Both the position numbers and the translations under genes were made by a program. This document shows positions 48,293 to 57,319 of a stretch of DNA of 64,000 nucleotides, in pieces. The notes under the pieces were generated by a model. The model was not told the origin of the DNA. It did no database searches and saw only the letters and a program-made list of their open reading frames with translations. Numbering within the stretch: position 1 is the first letter of the stretch; the number at the start of each line of letters is the position of its first letter. Source of the DNA: Acuticoccus sp. I52.16.1 (GTDB lineage Bacteria > Pseudomonadota > Alphaproteobacteria > Rhizobiales > Amorphaceae); NCBI RefSeq assembly GCF_022865125.1, contig NZ_CP094828.1, positions 4,581,219 through 4,645,218 on the forward strand, given 5' to 3'.

Positions 48293-49168
48293 TCAGTCAG
48301 GCCGGCAAATCGCCTCGATCGCGGCATCGACCGGGGCGCCGAGGCTCTTGATGCGGCAGATGGAGAATTCCACCGCCGACAGCGTCAGCTCCGGGGCCAC
48401 GCGCACGGGGACGATGCGCCCGCGCGCGGCGTCCTCGGCCGCCATCTCCAGCGGCAGGGTGCCGATACCGGTGCCGTCGACCACCAAGGAGAGGACCGTC
48501 GCCAGGGAGGCGCTGCCATGCAGGATCGGGGGCTCGATCTCCGGCTGGGCGAACAGCCGCTCGACCTCGCGGTAGGGGAGCGTGCCGCGCGAGAAGGTGA
48601 CGATGGGCCAGCGCACCAGGGCGGCGAGGCTGAGCGGCGCCTCGCCGAGGTCGAGCGCGGGCGAGGCGTACCAGCCCAGCTCAGAGCGCGAGACCGGCCC
48701 GCCGAGCGCCCCCGCCGGCACCGACTGGCGCATCAGCACCGCGAGGTCGATCTCGTCCCCCGCCAGCATCGCCGCCAGACGCTGCGAGACCTCCACCGAC
48801 AGCTCGATCCGCACCGCCGGCGCCGCCTCGCGCAGCGCTCGCACGATCGCCGGCAGGCGCGTGTGAACGATCGTCTCGGCGACGCCGAGGCGCAGCGTGC
48901 CGCCGGCCGCCCCGCCGGTGATCCCCTCGACAATCTGGTCGCGCAGGGCGATCAGCCGCTCGCCCTCTTCCAGGACGCGACGGCCGACCAGCGTCAACGA
49001 GGCCTGCCGGCGCGAGCGGTCGAATATGAGGACGCCGAGGCGCTTCTCGAGCGCGGCGATGCGGTTGGAGATGGCCGATTGCGACAGCCCCAGCGCATCC
49101 GCGGCCGCGCGAAAGCCGCCCGCCTTGACGATCTCGCGCAGCATCTCCGCGTCACGCAGGTCGAACAT
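48293..49168 (-). CDS. LysR-family transcriptional regulator
   Basis: A 291-residue regulator: winged helix-turn-helix at residues 1-60 (MFDLRDAEMLREIVKAGGFRAAADALGLSQSAISNRIAALEKRLG) and a periplasmic-binding-like effector domain (about 90-290). AAGGA precedes the ATG at 49168 by six bases. It is in the same direction as, and just upstream of, the DUF1445-TRAP cluster, which it probably controls; LysR proteins are usually divergent from their targets, so the site may be in the 64-base gap at 48229-48292, where a TCTTC-T-GAAGA palindrome (48280-48290) is visible. Confidence 0.92.
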   Translation of the reverse strand: MFDLRDAEMLREIVKAGGFRAAADALGLSQSAISNRIAALEKRLGVLIFDRSRRQASLTLVGRRVLEEGERLIALRDQIVEGITGGAAGGTLRLGVAETIVHTRLPAIVRALREAAPAVRIELSVEVSQRLAAMLAGDEIDLAVLMRQSVPAGALGGPVSRSELGWYASPALDLGEAPLSLAALVRWPIVTFSRGTLPYREVERLFAQPEIEPPILHGSASLATVLSLVVDGTGIGTLPLEMAAEDAARGRIVPVRVAPELTLSAVEFSICRIKSLGAPVDAAIEAICRPD

Positions 49169-49210
49169 GGCGGTCCTTCGAAGTGGCGGAGAGGGCCGGC
49201 GCGCGGGCCG

Positions 49211-49263
49211 GACGCAACTGTGGGGAACAGTGTGTGGCGAGCCGGAGGCGGTGACGCAACTGT
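49211..49263. promoter_or_regulatory. 11-bp direct repeats GACGCAACTGT, 42 bp apart
   Basis: Identical copies at 49211-49221 and 49253-49263 in the divergent gap between lysR and the PopZ-like gene; the 42-bp period equals four helical turns. An 11-bp palindrome TTGCCAGGCAA follows at 49269-49279. Together they look like a regulatory region for the rightward gene; the factor is unknown. Confidence 0.4.
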
Positions 49264-49321
49264 TACGATTGCCAGGCAACCCTGATTCGCGGCTGCGGCG
49301 TCGCGGGATGGAGAGAGCGCA

Positions 49322-52300
49322 ATGGATGATCTCTTGGCTTCTATCCGCAGGATCATCGCCGACGACGAGCCGAAGGCCTGGGACGGCGAGACCGATGCGA
49401 ACGCGGACGAGGCGCCCGCGCCGCGGCTGAAACCGCGGATTCGCCCGCGCGACCCGATGCCCGATATCGTCGAGCGCTCGATCAAGGCCGCGCTCGCCAA
49501 TGCCGAGCGGGCGAGCGCCGAGGAGGCCGAGTCGAGCGCCACGAGGCCTGCGGCGCAACCCGATGCGCCCGCAGTCGAGCCCCTGGCGGAGGCCGACGAG
49601 GCGGCCACGGCGGCGGCGCGCTCGGCCTTTGCCGACGCCATCGGCCGCTGCGGTGCCGACGAGCCGATGCCACTGCCGGATGCGGCCTACGACGACCCGT
49701 CCGACGACGATGCGGGGGCCGCGTTCTACCGCGCCGCCGGCCGCGCGCCCGTGCCGGACTTCGACGGCGAGGAGGACGCGTTCGCCGAAGCGGAGGCGGA
49801 CGACGACGGTGACGACGACAGCGAGGGCGACGACGAGGGCGCCCGGCGTCCGCTGATCTGCGAGCCGGAGCTGATCGACCAGACCGAGGCCTATCGCACC
49901 ATCAACTTCGGCGTGGAGGAGTACGAGGACTGGTCCGAGCCGTCGGCCGAGGCGGTGGAAGGGGAGGCCGAGGACGATAGCGAGGCCTTCGCCCCGTGCG
50001 CCGCCTTCGCCGAGGCTCTGGAGCGGTTCGCCGACGAAGACCCGGAGGAGGAAGTCGCGGCAGGATCCTTCTGGGACGAGGCCGACGAGGACAACGCGGC
50101 GAGCGACCCGGGGATCGACGGCGCCGCCGCGAGCGACGAGACGCCGGACGAGGCGACAGGCGAGGCCAGCGATATCGACGATGCGAGCGAGGCGGACGAG
50201 CCCGCCGCCGGTAGGGCCGATGGCGACGAGGACGCCGCCGGCGAGGAACGGGCGCCACCGCATGAGGCCCTCGCGAAGACCCACCTCGCGAAGGGCCACC
50301 TCGCAAAAGCCCGGCGCGCTGAGGGCCTGGCCTCGTTCGACGACGGCTTCGATGTACCCGACCCGACCCTGTCCGAACCCGATATCGACGGTGCACCCAC
50401 GCCCCGGCCCATCGTGGTGCGCAGCGAACCGCAGACGCAGCGATCGCTGGCGGCGAAGCGGCTGGCCCAGGCGTTGAAGCCGGCGCTGCGTGTCGTGCGC
50501 CCGGACCCCGCCCGCCTCGCTGCACCGGCTGCCGAGGCGCCGCCGACGCCCGATCCCGTGCCGATGGCCGCCGAGACCCCCACGACCGAGCAAGCCGCCG
50601 AGGCACCCGAGGGCGCCCCGCCGTCCCAACCGGCGCAAGGCGGCGAGGCATGGACCACGCCGGAGCCCGACCCCCAACCGCACGCGGCCTTCGAGCCGGT
50701 CGGTCCGGCCGGGTCCGACGCCGCCGCGCGCGACGACGCGCCCCAGCCGGCCGCACTCGCCCCAGACGCCGACACCGACGCATACGCCGACGCCGACGCA
50801 GACGCAGACGCAGACGCCGACGAGGCACAGCAGCCGGCCGCCCAGTCCTCGCAATCCCCGACGGAACCCGAGGAGGCGGAGGAAGCGCCGCCGGCCGTCG
50901 CCGTGCAGATGGCGCTGCCGGCGCCGCGCAAGGTCGTCCCGGCCTGGCCGGAGACGCTGAGCCCATCGGCGCGCGCCGCCTTCCATCGCTGGTCGGACCT
51001 GCCGCCGGTCCGTGCGCCGGCGTCGCCCGCCCGCAGCGGCGGGCCGCTGCCGCCGCCGTCCGCGACTGGCGAGGAGAATGCCGCCGAGCCCATCCAACCG
51101 CACGCGGCTGCCGCCTTCGGCCCGCCGGCGCCACGCCCGACCGTTCGCGGCGAGGCGCCCCCGATCGGCGGCGCAGCGCAGACCCCGTGCCCTCCCGCTT
51201 CGGACGCCCGTTCCGGGGAGGGGCCGTCGTCCGCCGAGCCGACCACCGCGACCGTGCCCGGCGAGGCCGAGGCCGGGATCCCTGCCGCGCAGCCCGCCAC
51301 GGTCGACCGCACCGCCGGCAGCGGTGGCGCACCCGCCCAGCCGGCGAACGAGCGCCGGCCCTATGAGCGCTGGCTGCTCGACCGCGCGACGCGCGACCTC
51401 ACGGCCGACGATCGGGCGCCCGGCAGACCGCGCCCCGAGCCACCCGCCGGACGCGACCACCCGCTCGACCGCGGAGCCGCCGCGCTTGGCCCGGCCGCCC
51501 CGCGGCCGAGCGGGTGGGTCCAGTCCGGACGCCAGGCCGAGCCCCGAGCGGAGGCCGAGCCCGCCGCCCGCCCCGCGAGTGACGATGCCGAGCGCTCCGC
51601 GACCGAGCGCGGCCGGATAGAAAGCGCCGCCGACGACCGCCCCGAGGCCCACCGCCCCGAGGCCGTGCGCGCCACGTTCGACCGTGGTGCCGTCGAGGCT
51701 GGTGGCGCAGAACGTGCCGCCTCCGGCACCGCCGCCACCGGGTGCGCCCCGGCCCACGGCGCGGACGGGAGGTCGACGACCGGACACGCCGCCGAGCGCG
51801 GCCCCGGCCACGACACGGCCGACCACCGCCCGGCTGAGCTTGCGAAAACGGAAGACGCCACGACCGACGGCGATGTGCCCGCCCACACCGCCGCCGACCG
51901 CACCGCCGCCGAGCGCACTTTGGGCGTCCGCGCTCCGGTCAAGCGTGCGGCGATCCAGTCTGCCGCGCATCGGGATACCGGCGGCGATCGGACTTGCGCC
52001 ACCGAGCAAGCGGCGGCGGAGAGCGAAGCGGAGCGCCGGATGTCGATGCCGGAGCGGGCGGCGAGCGCACTGGAGCGCGCGCTGGCGATCCCGGATCGGC
52101 CCGCGCCGGAGCGGCCCCATGCGCTCACCGAGCGGACCCGGCCCGATCATGAGGTTCATGACCCGGCAGGGGCCGAGCGCACCCGGCCCGCGCCGCGCCG
52201 GTTCGCCGCCGAGCGCGCCGCCACCGCGCCCCAGCCCATCGCCGCGGTGAGCGCCACCGAACCGCGCAAGCCCAACAGCTGGACCCGCGCCCGCGAGGCG

Positions 52301-52786
52301 GCACAACGCTACACCTTCGAGGAGATGGCCGCGCGTCGAAGCGCCGGCGCGTCGACCCGGCCGGCACCCGGCGCGTCGGCCCCGGCCGCATGGTCCACCC
52401 GGCCGCGCAGCGCCCCCGACGAGCGCGAGGAGGCGACGACCGTGACCTTTGTCGACCGCTACGTCGATCCAGCGGGCTCCGGCCCCCGCACGCCCGATCC
52501 GGCGCCGGCCCCGGCCGGTCCCGCAGCCGGTCCCGCCGCCGCTCCGCCGCTCGACACGCTGGTGAGTCAGGCGACGCGGCTCGCCGCCACCGCCGCGTTC
52601 GAGGAACTCGCCCACTCGATGCATCCCGCGGACGAACCGGCGCCGGCCGACCGCGCCTCCGCCATCGAGGCGCTCGCCAAGGAGGCCATGCGCCCGATCC
52701 TGCGCGAATGGATCGACACCCACCTCAACACCATCGTCGAACGTCTGGTCCGCGAGGAGATCGAGCGGATGACCGGACGCCGCTGA
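49322..52786 (+). CDS. Giant PopZ-like (DUF2497) polar organising protein
   Basis: A 1154-residue, mostly disordered protein with the two ends of the PopZ family: the N-terminal helix MDDLLASIRRIIADDEPKAW and the C-terminal oligomerisation region (about 1075-1154) with AMRPILREWIDTHLNTIVERLVREEIERM. PopZ forms a condensate at the cell pole that anchors the centromere complex. The middle is Ala/Glu/Asp/Pro-rich: acidic to about residue 330, Pro/Ala-rich to about 620, then Arg/Glu/Thr/Ala-rich, including an Ala-Asp repeat. Caulobacter PopZ has 177 residues, so this is several times the usual size. GGAGAG precedes the ATG. No frame break is visible and both ends are intact, so I take it as one gene. 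Confidence 0.9.
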   Translation: MDDLLASIRRIIADDEPKAWDGETDANADEAPAPRLKPRIRPRDPMPDIVERSIKAALANAERASAEEAESSATRPAAQPDAPAVEPLAEADEAATAAARSAFADAIGRCGADEPMPLPDAAYDDPSDDDAGAAFYRAAGRAPVPDFDGEEDAFAEAEADDDGDDDSEGDDEGARRPLICEPELIDQTEAYRTINFGVEEYEDWSEPSAEAVEGEAEDDSEAFAPCAAFAEALERFADEDPEEEVAAGSFWDEADEDNAASDPGIDGAAASDETPDEATGEASDIDDASEADEPAAGRADGDEDAAGEERAPPHEALAKTHLAKGHLAKARRAEGLASFDDGFDVPDPTLSEPDIDGAPTPRPIVVRSEPQTQRSLAAKRLAQALKPALRVVRPDPARLAAPAAEAPPTPDPVPMAAETPTTEQAAEAPEGAPPSQPAQGGEAWTTPEPDPQPHAAFEPVGPAGSDAAARDDAPQPAALAPDADTDAYADADADADADADEAQQPAAQSSQSPTEPEEAEEAPPAVAVQMALPAPRKVVPAWPETLSPSARAAFHRWSDLPPVRAPASPARSGGPLPPPSATGEENAAEPIQPHAAAAFGPPAPRPTVRGEAPPIGGAAQTPCPPASDARSGEGPSSAEPTTATVPGEAEAGIPAAQPATVDRTAGSGGAPAQPANERRPYERWLLDRATRDLTADDRAPGRPRPEPPAGRDHPLDRGAAALGPAAPRPSGWVQSGRQAEPRAEAEPAARPASDDAERSATERGRIESAADDRPEAHRPEAVRATFDRGAVEAGGAERAASGTAATGCAPAHGADGRSTTGHAAERGPGHDTADHRPAELAKTEDATTDGDVPAHTAADRTAAERTLGVRAPVKRAAIQSAAHRDTGGDRTCATEQAAAESEAERRMSMPERAASALERALAIPDRPAPERPHALTERTRPDHEVHDPAGAERTRPAPRRFAAERAATAPQPIAAVSATEPRKPNSWTRAREAAQRYTFEEMAARRSAGASTRPAPGASAPAAWSTRPRSAPDEREEATTVTFVDRYVDPAGSGPRTPDPAPAPAGPAAGPAAAPPLDTLVSQATRLAATAAFEELAHSMHPADEPAPADRASAIEALAKEAMRPILREWIDTHLNTIVERLVREEIERMTGRR
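50764..50823. repeat. Short-period repeat encoding Ala-Asp in the PopZ-like gene
   Basis: Alternating GCC/GCA and GAC codons (period 6) give an Ala-Asp run near residue 490. Third-base variation is limited, which suggests fairly recent slippage expansion within an acidic disordered segment. Confidence 0.75.
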
Positions 52787-52893
52787 AACTGCGGTCTTTC
52801 GTGCCAGACCCCGCCGCGCTCGGCGACAATTTGCCGAGTGCGCGGAGGCGATCCAACCTTGCAATAGCGTCCGGCGGCGATCACTAAGGCGAC

Positions 52894-54057
52894 ATGGTGC
52901 TCTGGATCGTGTTCGCCGGACTGGCGGTCTCAACGCTCGCGCTGGTGTGTCGACCGCTCTTGGCGAGCGGGGCCCCGGCCATGGGCGGGTCGGACGAGGT
53001 GGTCTACGCCGCCCAGCTCGAGGAGATCGAGGCCGACTGCACGCGCGGCACGATCGGCGAGGAGGAGGCCAAGGCCGCCCGAACCGAGGTCGCCCGCCGC
53101 CTGCTGCGGGCCCACCGCGAGGGGGGCGACACGGCGCGGAGCGGCCGGCGGCGTTGGGGCGCGGCTGCGCTGCTCGCGGTGCTGGTGCCCGCGGCCGCGG
53201 TCGGCGCCTACCTCACCCTCGGCATGCCCGGTTATGGCGACCGCCCGCTCGCCGCCCGCCAGACGACGAACGAGAGCGACTTCGCCCAGCTCGTCGCTCG
53301 CGCCGAGGCGCGGCTCGCCGCACGGCCGGACGAAGGCGCGGGGTGGGAGGCGCTGGCGCCGATGTACCTGCGCATGCGCCGCTTCGCCGATGCCGCCGAT
53401 GCCTACGCCCGCGCCGCCGAGCTGCTCGGCCCGTCGCCGGCCCGCCTCACCGGGCGCGGCCAGGCGCTGATGTTCGCCGCCGGCGGCACCGTGACGGACG
53501 CCGCGCTGGAGCTGTTCCGGCAGGCCTCGGCCGCCGAGCCGGAGGCGGTGGCGCCGCGTGTCTTCCTCGCGGTGGCCGCTCGCCAGCGCGGGGACCTGAG
53601 CGATGCGGCGGCGCGCTGGCGCACCCTGCTGGAAGCCAGCGACGGCAGTGAGAGCTGGCTCCCGATCGCCCGCTCCGAGGTCGCCGCCCTCAAGCAGGCC
53701 GACGCCGCCGCCCGCACCCCGCAGGCGGCCGCGCGGGGGCCATCCGCCGCCGCTCCCACCGCCGCCGCCCCCGCCGTCGCCGCGCCCCCCGCCGCCGCCG
53801 CGATCGCTGCGCTGCCGGCCGGCGAGCGCGCGGCGCAGATCGAGGGCATGGTGGCGAGCCTCGCCGCACGCCTGGAGACGGACGGCGGCACGGCCGAGGA
53901 ATGGGCGCGGCTGGTCCGGTCCTACCGCGTCATGGGCCGCGAGGCGGACGCCGAGACGGCCGTCGCCGCCGCGCTCGCCGCGCTCGACGGCCCCGAGCGC
54001 GAGGCGTTCGCCGCCACGGTCGACGGCGCCGTCGATCCCGTTTCGGGTCCCCGGTGA
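52894..54057 (+). CDS. ccmI: Cytochrome c maturation protein CcmI (CycH)
   Basis: A 387-residue membrane-anchored apocytochrome c chaperone. Two N-terminal helices (about residues 2-22 and 88-108) flank a cytosolic segment with the family EIEADCTRGTIGEEEAKAARTEVARRLL motif; TPR-like repeats follow in the periplasm (about 125-240). An Ala/Pro-rich linker leads to a C-terminal helical domain. It delivers apocytochrome to the CcmF/H haem ligase. It heads ccmI-E-F-H, which matches rhizobial cycHJKL; the gap to ccmE is 198 bases with only spurious frames. Confidence 0.92.
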   Translation: MVLWIVFAGLAVSTLALVCRPLLASGAPAMGGSDEVVYAAQLEEIEADCTRGTIGEEEAKAARTEVARRLLRAHREGGDTARSGRRRWGAAALLAVLVPAAAVGAYLTLGMPGYGDRPLAARQTTNESDFAQLVARAEARLAARPDEGAGWEALAPMYLRMRRFADAADAYARAAELLGPSPARLTGRGQALMFAAGGTVTDAALELFRQASAAEPEAVAPRVFLAVAARQRGDLSDAAARWRTLLEASDGSESWLPIARSEVAALKQADAAARTPQAAARGPSAAAPTAAAPAVAAPPAAAAIAALPAGERAAQIEGMVASLAARLETDGGTAEEWARLVRSYRVMGREADAETAVAAALAALDGPEREAFAATVDGAVDPVSGPR

Positions 54058-54255
54058 GGCCATGATGAGCACAGTCCACGCCATATCGAGTCGCGCCGCC
54101 GCGCCCGCATCGCGCGCAGCATGCGCCGCATCCTGCGGCCACGGTTGCGGCCATCTCCACCCACCGCGGTGCGGTGCGAAGGCACCGACCGGGTGCCGTC
54201 CCACGGGTCCTTTCGGCGGTCGCCGCCGCGGATCCGCCACCCTCGGAGTGACGGC

Positions 54256-54774
54256 ATGACGCGGCGCGGCCGCAAGGCGCGGCGCCTCGCGCTGGTGGCG
54301 GTCGCGGGGCTCGCCATCGCCGGCGCCGCCGCGCTCGTCCTCTACGGGCTGGGCGACCGCATCACCTACGCCGCCACGCCGACCGAGCTGAAGGAGGCTG
54401 TCCACCCCGCCGGCGCGCGCATCCGCCTCGGCGGCCTGGTCGAGGACGGCTCGCTGGTGCGCGGCACCGACGGGGAGGTGACCTTCGCGGTGACCGACAC
54501 CGTCAATCATGTCTCGGTCACCTATACCGGTCTCCTTCCGGACCTTTTCCGCGAGGGGCAGGGGGTCGTCACCGAAGGGATGATGAACCCGTCCGGCATC
54601 CTCGAGGCGGACACCGTGCTCGCCCGACACGACGAGAACTACATGCCCAAGGAAGTCGTCGATTCGCTGAAGGCGCAAGGGCGCTGGAAGGAGGGCGAGG
54701 CGGCGCGTACCGGCATGGAGGGCCGCGCCCGGACCGCCACGATCGACCCGGACCAGGCCATCCCGAAGGAGTGA
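54256..54774 (+). CDS. ccmE: Cytochrome c-type haem chaperone CcmE (CycJ)
   Basis: A 172-residue periplasmic haem chaperone with one N-terminal membrane anchor (about residues 9-31) and an OB-fold. The haem is held covalently by H125 in the HxxxY motif (ARHDENYMPKEV; Y129). Receives haem from CcmC and passes it to CcmF. The ATG at 54256 gives the basic MTRRGRKARR N-terminus typical of the family. Confidence 0.96.
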   Translation: MTRRGRKARRLALVAVAGLAIAGAAALVLYGLGDRITYAATPTELKEAVHPAGARIRLGGLVEDGSLVRGTDGEVTFAVTDTVNHVSVTYTGLLPDLFREGQGVVTEGMMNPSGILEADTVLARHDENYMPKEVVDSLKAQGRWKEGEAARTGMEGRARTATIDPDQAIPKE

Positions 54775-54781
54775 CGCCGCG

Positions 54782-56770
54782 ATGCTGAACGAGGTCGGCC
54801 ATTTCGCGCTCGTCCTGGCGCTGACCATCGCGCTGGTGCAGTCCATCCTGCCGATCGTCGGTGCGCGCACCGGCGACGCGCGGCTGATGGCGACGGCGGC
54901 GCCCTGTGCGGGGGCGGTCTTCGCCCTCATCGGCTTCGCGTTCGTCGCGCTGGCGGCGGCCTACATACGGTCCGACTTCTCGCTCGCCAACGTGTTCGAG
55001 AACTCGCATTCGGCCAAGCCGTTGATCTACAAGATCTCCGGCGTTTGGGGGAACCACGAAGGGTCGATGCTCCTGTGGGTGCTGGTATTGGCGCTGTTCG
55101 GCCTGCTGGCGGCGACCCTGGGGCGAAACATGCCGCTCTCGCTGCGGGCGACGGTGGTCGCGGTGCAGGGCTGGGTGTCGACCGCTTTCCTCGCCTTCAT
55201 CCTCGCCACCTCCAATCCGTTCGAGCGCCTCTTCCCCGCGCCGCTGGAGGGGCAGGACCTCAACCCGCTGCTGCAGGACATCGGCCTCGCGATCCATCCG
55301 CCGCTCCTCTACGTAGGCTATGTCGGCTTCTCGATCGTCTTCGCCTTCGCCGTCGCGGCGCTGATCGAGGGGCGGATCGACGCGGCGTGGGCGCGCTGGG
55401 TGCGGCCCTGGGTGCTGATCTCATGGATCTTCCTCACTCTCGGCATCGCGATGGGCTCCTACTGGGCCTACTACGAGCTCGGCTGGGGGGGCTGGTGGTT
55501 CTGGGACCCGGTGGAGAACGCGTCGTTCATGCCCTGGCTGGCGGGCACCGCGCTGCTGCACTCGGCTGCCGTGATGGAGAAGCGCGACGCGCTCAAGGTG
55601 TGGACGGTGCTGCTGGCCATCATCACCTTCTCGTTGTCGCTGCTGGGGACCTTCCTGGTCCGCTCCGGCGTGCTGACTTCGGTTCATGCGTTCGCCTCGG
55701 ATCCGACGCGCGGGCTCTTCATCCTGATGATCCTCGCCGCGTTCATCGGCGGCGCCTTCCTGCTCTTCGCGCTGCGGGCGGGGGCGCTGAAGGCGGGCGG
55801 AGCGTTCGCGCCCATGAGCCGCGAGGGCGCGCTCGTCTTCAACAACGTCTTCCTGACGACGGCGTGTGCCACGGTCCTCGTCGGCACCCTCTACCCGCTG
55901 GTGCTGGAGACGCTGACGGGAGGGAAGATCTCCGTCGGCCCGCCGTACTTCAATCTCACCTTCATCCCGCTGATGGTGCCGCTCTTCGCGGTGCTCCCCT
56001 TCGGCCCGCTGCTGGCGTGGAAGCGGGGCGATGCCGCCGCGGCGGCGCAGCGGCTGATCCCCGCGGCGGCCGTCGCGGTGGTCGGCGCGGCCGTGTCGGC
56101 CTGGCTGGCGGGGGAGGAGACGGCGCTGACGGCGGCCTTCGGGGTGGCGCTGGGGCTCTACCTCGTCGTCGGCAGCGTGGCGGAGCTGTGGTTGCGCACC
56201 GGGCGGCAATCCATCGCCGCACGGCTGGGGCGGCTGACGCGGCTGCCGCGCTCGACCTGGGGGACCGCGCTGGGGCACCTCGGCGTCGGTGTCACGGTGC
56301 TGGGCATCGCCGCCCTGTCGGCGTTCGAGACCGAGGTCATCCGCGACATGGCCCCCGGCGACAGTGCCACCATTGCCGGCACCGAGGTCTACTTCGTCCG
56401 CCCGGAGCGCGTCGAGGGCCCCAATTATACCGACACGGTGGCCGTCTTCGAGGTGCGGCGCGGGGGCCGGGCGGTGGCCGAGCTGCGGCCGGCCAAGCGG
56501 CACTATCCGGCCCGCAACATGCCCACCACCGAGGCGGCGATCCGCACGGTCGGCGCCTCTCAGCTCTACGTGACGCTGGGGGAGGTGGCGGACGGAAAGG
56601 TCGTGGTTCGCCTCTTCCACAAGCCTCTGGTGCTGCTCATCTGGATCGGCGCGGTGGTCGCGGCGGCGGGCGGCGTGCTGTCGCTCGCGGATCGCAAGCT
56701 GCGCATCGGCCTGCCGGCGCCCGCGCGGCGGCGGCGGGACGCGGGCGGCGCGGCGGAGGCGGGCGCATGA
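54782..56770 (+). CDS. ccmF: Cytochrome c haem lyase subunit CcmF (CycK)
   Basis: A 662-residue membrane protein with about 15 helices; the WWD haem-handling domain is present (GGWWFWDPVENASFMPWL near residue 240), with conserved periplasmic histidines on either side. It reduces haem in holo-CcmE and ligates it to apocytochrome c with CcmH. It starts seven bases after ccmE and overlaps ccmH by four bases. Confidence 0.96.
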   Translation: MLNEVGHFALVLALTIALVQSILPIVGARTGDARLMATAAPCAGAVFALIGFAFVALAAAYIRSDFSLANVFENSHSAKPLIYKISGVWGNHEGSMLLWVLVLALFGLLAATLGRNMPLSLRATVVAVQGWVSTAFLAFILATSNPFERLFPAPLEGQDLNPLLQDIGLAIHPPLLYVGYVGFSIVFAFAVAALIEGRIDAAWARWVRPWVLISWIFLTLGIAMGSYWAYYELGWGGWWFWDPVENASFMPWLAGTALLHSAAVMEKRDALKVWTVLLAIITFSLSLLGTFLVRSGVLTSVHAFASDPTRGLFILMILAAFIGGAFLLFALRAGALKAGGAFAPMSREGALVFNNVFLTTACATVLVGTLYPLVLETLTGGKISVGPPYFNLTFIPLMVPLFAVLPFGPLLAWKRGDAAAAAQRLIPAAAVAVVGAAVSAWLAGEETALTAAFGVALGLYLVVGSVAELWLRTGRQSIAARLGRLTRLPRSTWGTALGHLGVGVTVLGIAALSAFETEVIRDMAPGDSATIAGTEVYFVRPERVEGPNYTDTVAVFEVRRGGRAVAELRPAKRHYPARNMPTTEAAIRTVGASQLYVTLGEVADGKVVVRLFHKPLVLLIWIGAVVAAAGGVLSLADRKLRIGLPAPARRRRDAGGAAEAGA

Positions 56771-57258
56771 GGACGCTCGCGTTGCTGATGGCGTTGCTGC
56801 TGGCGGTGGGGTGGGCGATCGGGGCCGGACCGGCGCTCGCGGTCAACCCGGACGAGCAGCTCGCCGACCCGGCGCTGGAGGCGCGCGCCCGCGAGCTGTC
56901 GCGCGAGCTGCGCTGTGTGGTGTGCCAGAACCAGACGATCGACGATTCGGACGCCGCCATCGCCAAGGACCTGCGCATCCTGGTGCGCGAGCGGTTGACC
57001 GCCGGCGACACCGACGCGCAAGTCATGGCCTACCTCACCGACCGCTATGGCGACTTCGTGCGCCTGCGCCCGCCGCTCAATGCCGCGACGGTGGCGCTGT
57101 GGTCGTTGCCGGTGCTGGTGCTCTTCCTGGCGATGGCGGCGGCGATCGTCTACCTGCGCCGTCGCCCGAGCGCCCAGCCCGCCGAGGCCGCGCTCACGCC
57201 CGACGAGGAGGCCGCGCTGGAGGCGGTGCTGGCCGAGCGACGCAAGCGCGAGCCGTAA
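56767..57258 (+). CDS. ccmH: Cytochrome c maturation thiol protein CcmH (CycL)
   Basis: A 163-residue periplasmic-facing thioredox protein: signal peptide (cleavage near ALA at residue 25), LRCVVCQ motif with C50 and C53, a three-helix domain and a C-terminal membrane helix (about 107-127). It reduces the apocytochrome CxxCH thiols for haem ligation. The ATG overlaps ccmF. No ccmG lies between ccmF and ccmH, as is usual in this gene order. Confidence 0.95.
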   Translation: MRTLALLMALLLAVGWAIGAGPALAVNPDEQLADPALEARARELSRELRCVVCQNQTIDDSDAAIAKDLRILVRERLTAGDTDAQVMAYLTDRYGDFVRLRPPLNAATVALWSLPVLVLFLAMAAAIVYLRRRPSAQPAEAALTPDEEAALEAVLAERRKREP

Positions 57259-57319
57259 CACCCTTCCGACCCGCACGCCCCCCTGCTACAGCGGATGGTG
57301 CTGGCCGTAGGGGGAACGA

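Noticed and set aside
49169-52933. Very long reverse-strand open frame continuing from lysR through the antisense of the PopZ-like gene
   Set aside because: It is a by-product of high G+C and the Ala/Glu/Arg-rich forward gene. LysR has its own start with a ribosome site at 49168, and the upstream translation is low-complexity with no domain.
54062-54259. Cys-rich small frame between ccmI and ccmE (AACAASCGHGCGHLHPPRCG)
   Set aside because: The cysteines attracted attention, but there is no ribosome site, it overlaps the ccmE start and the remainder looks random; a metal-binding peptide cannot be supported.
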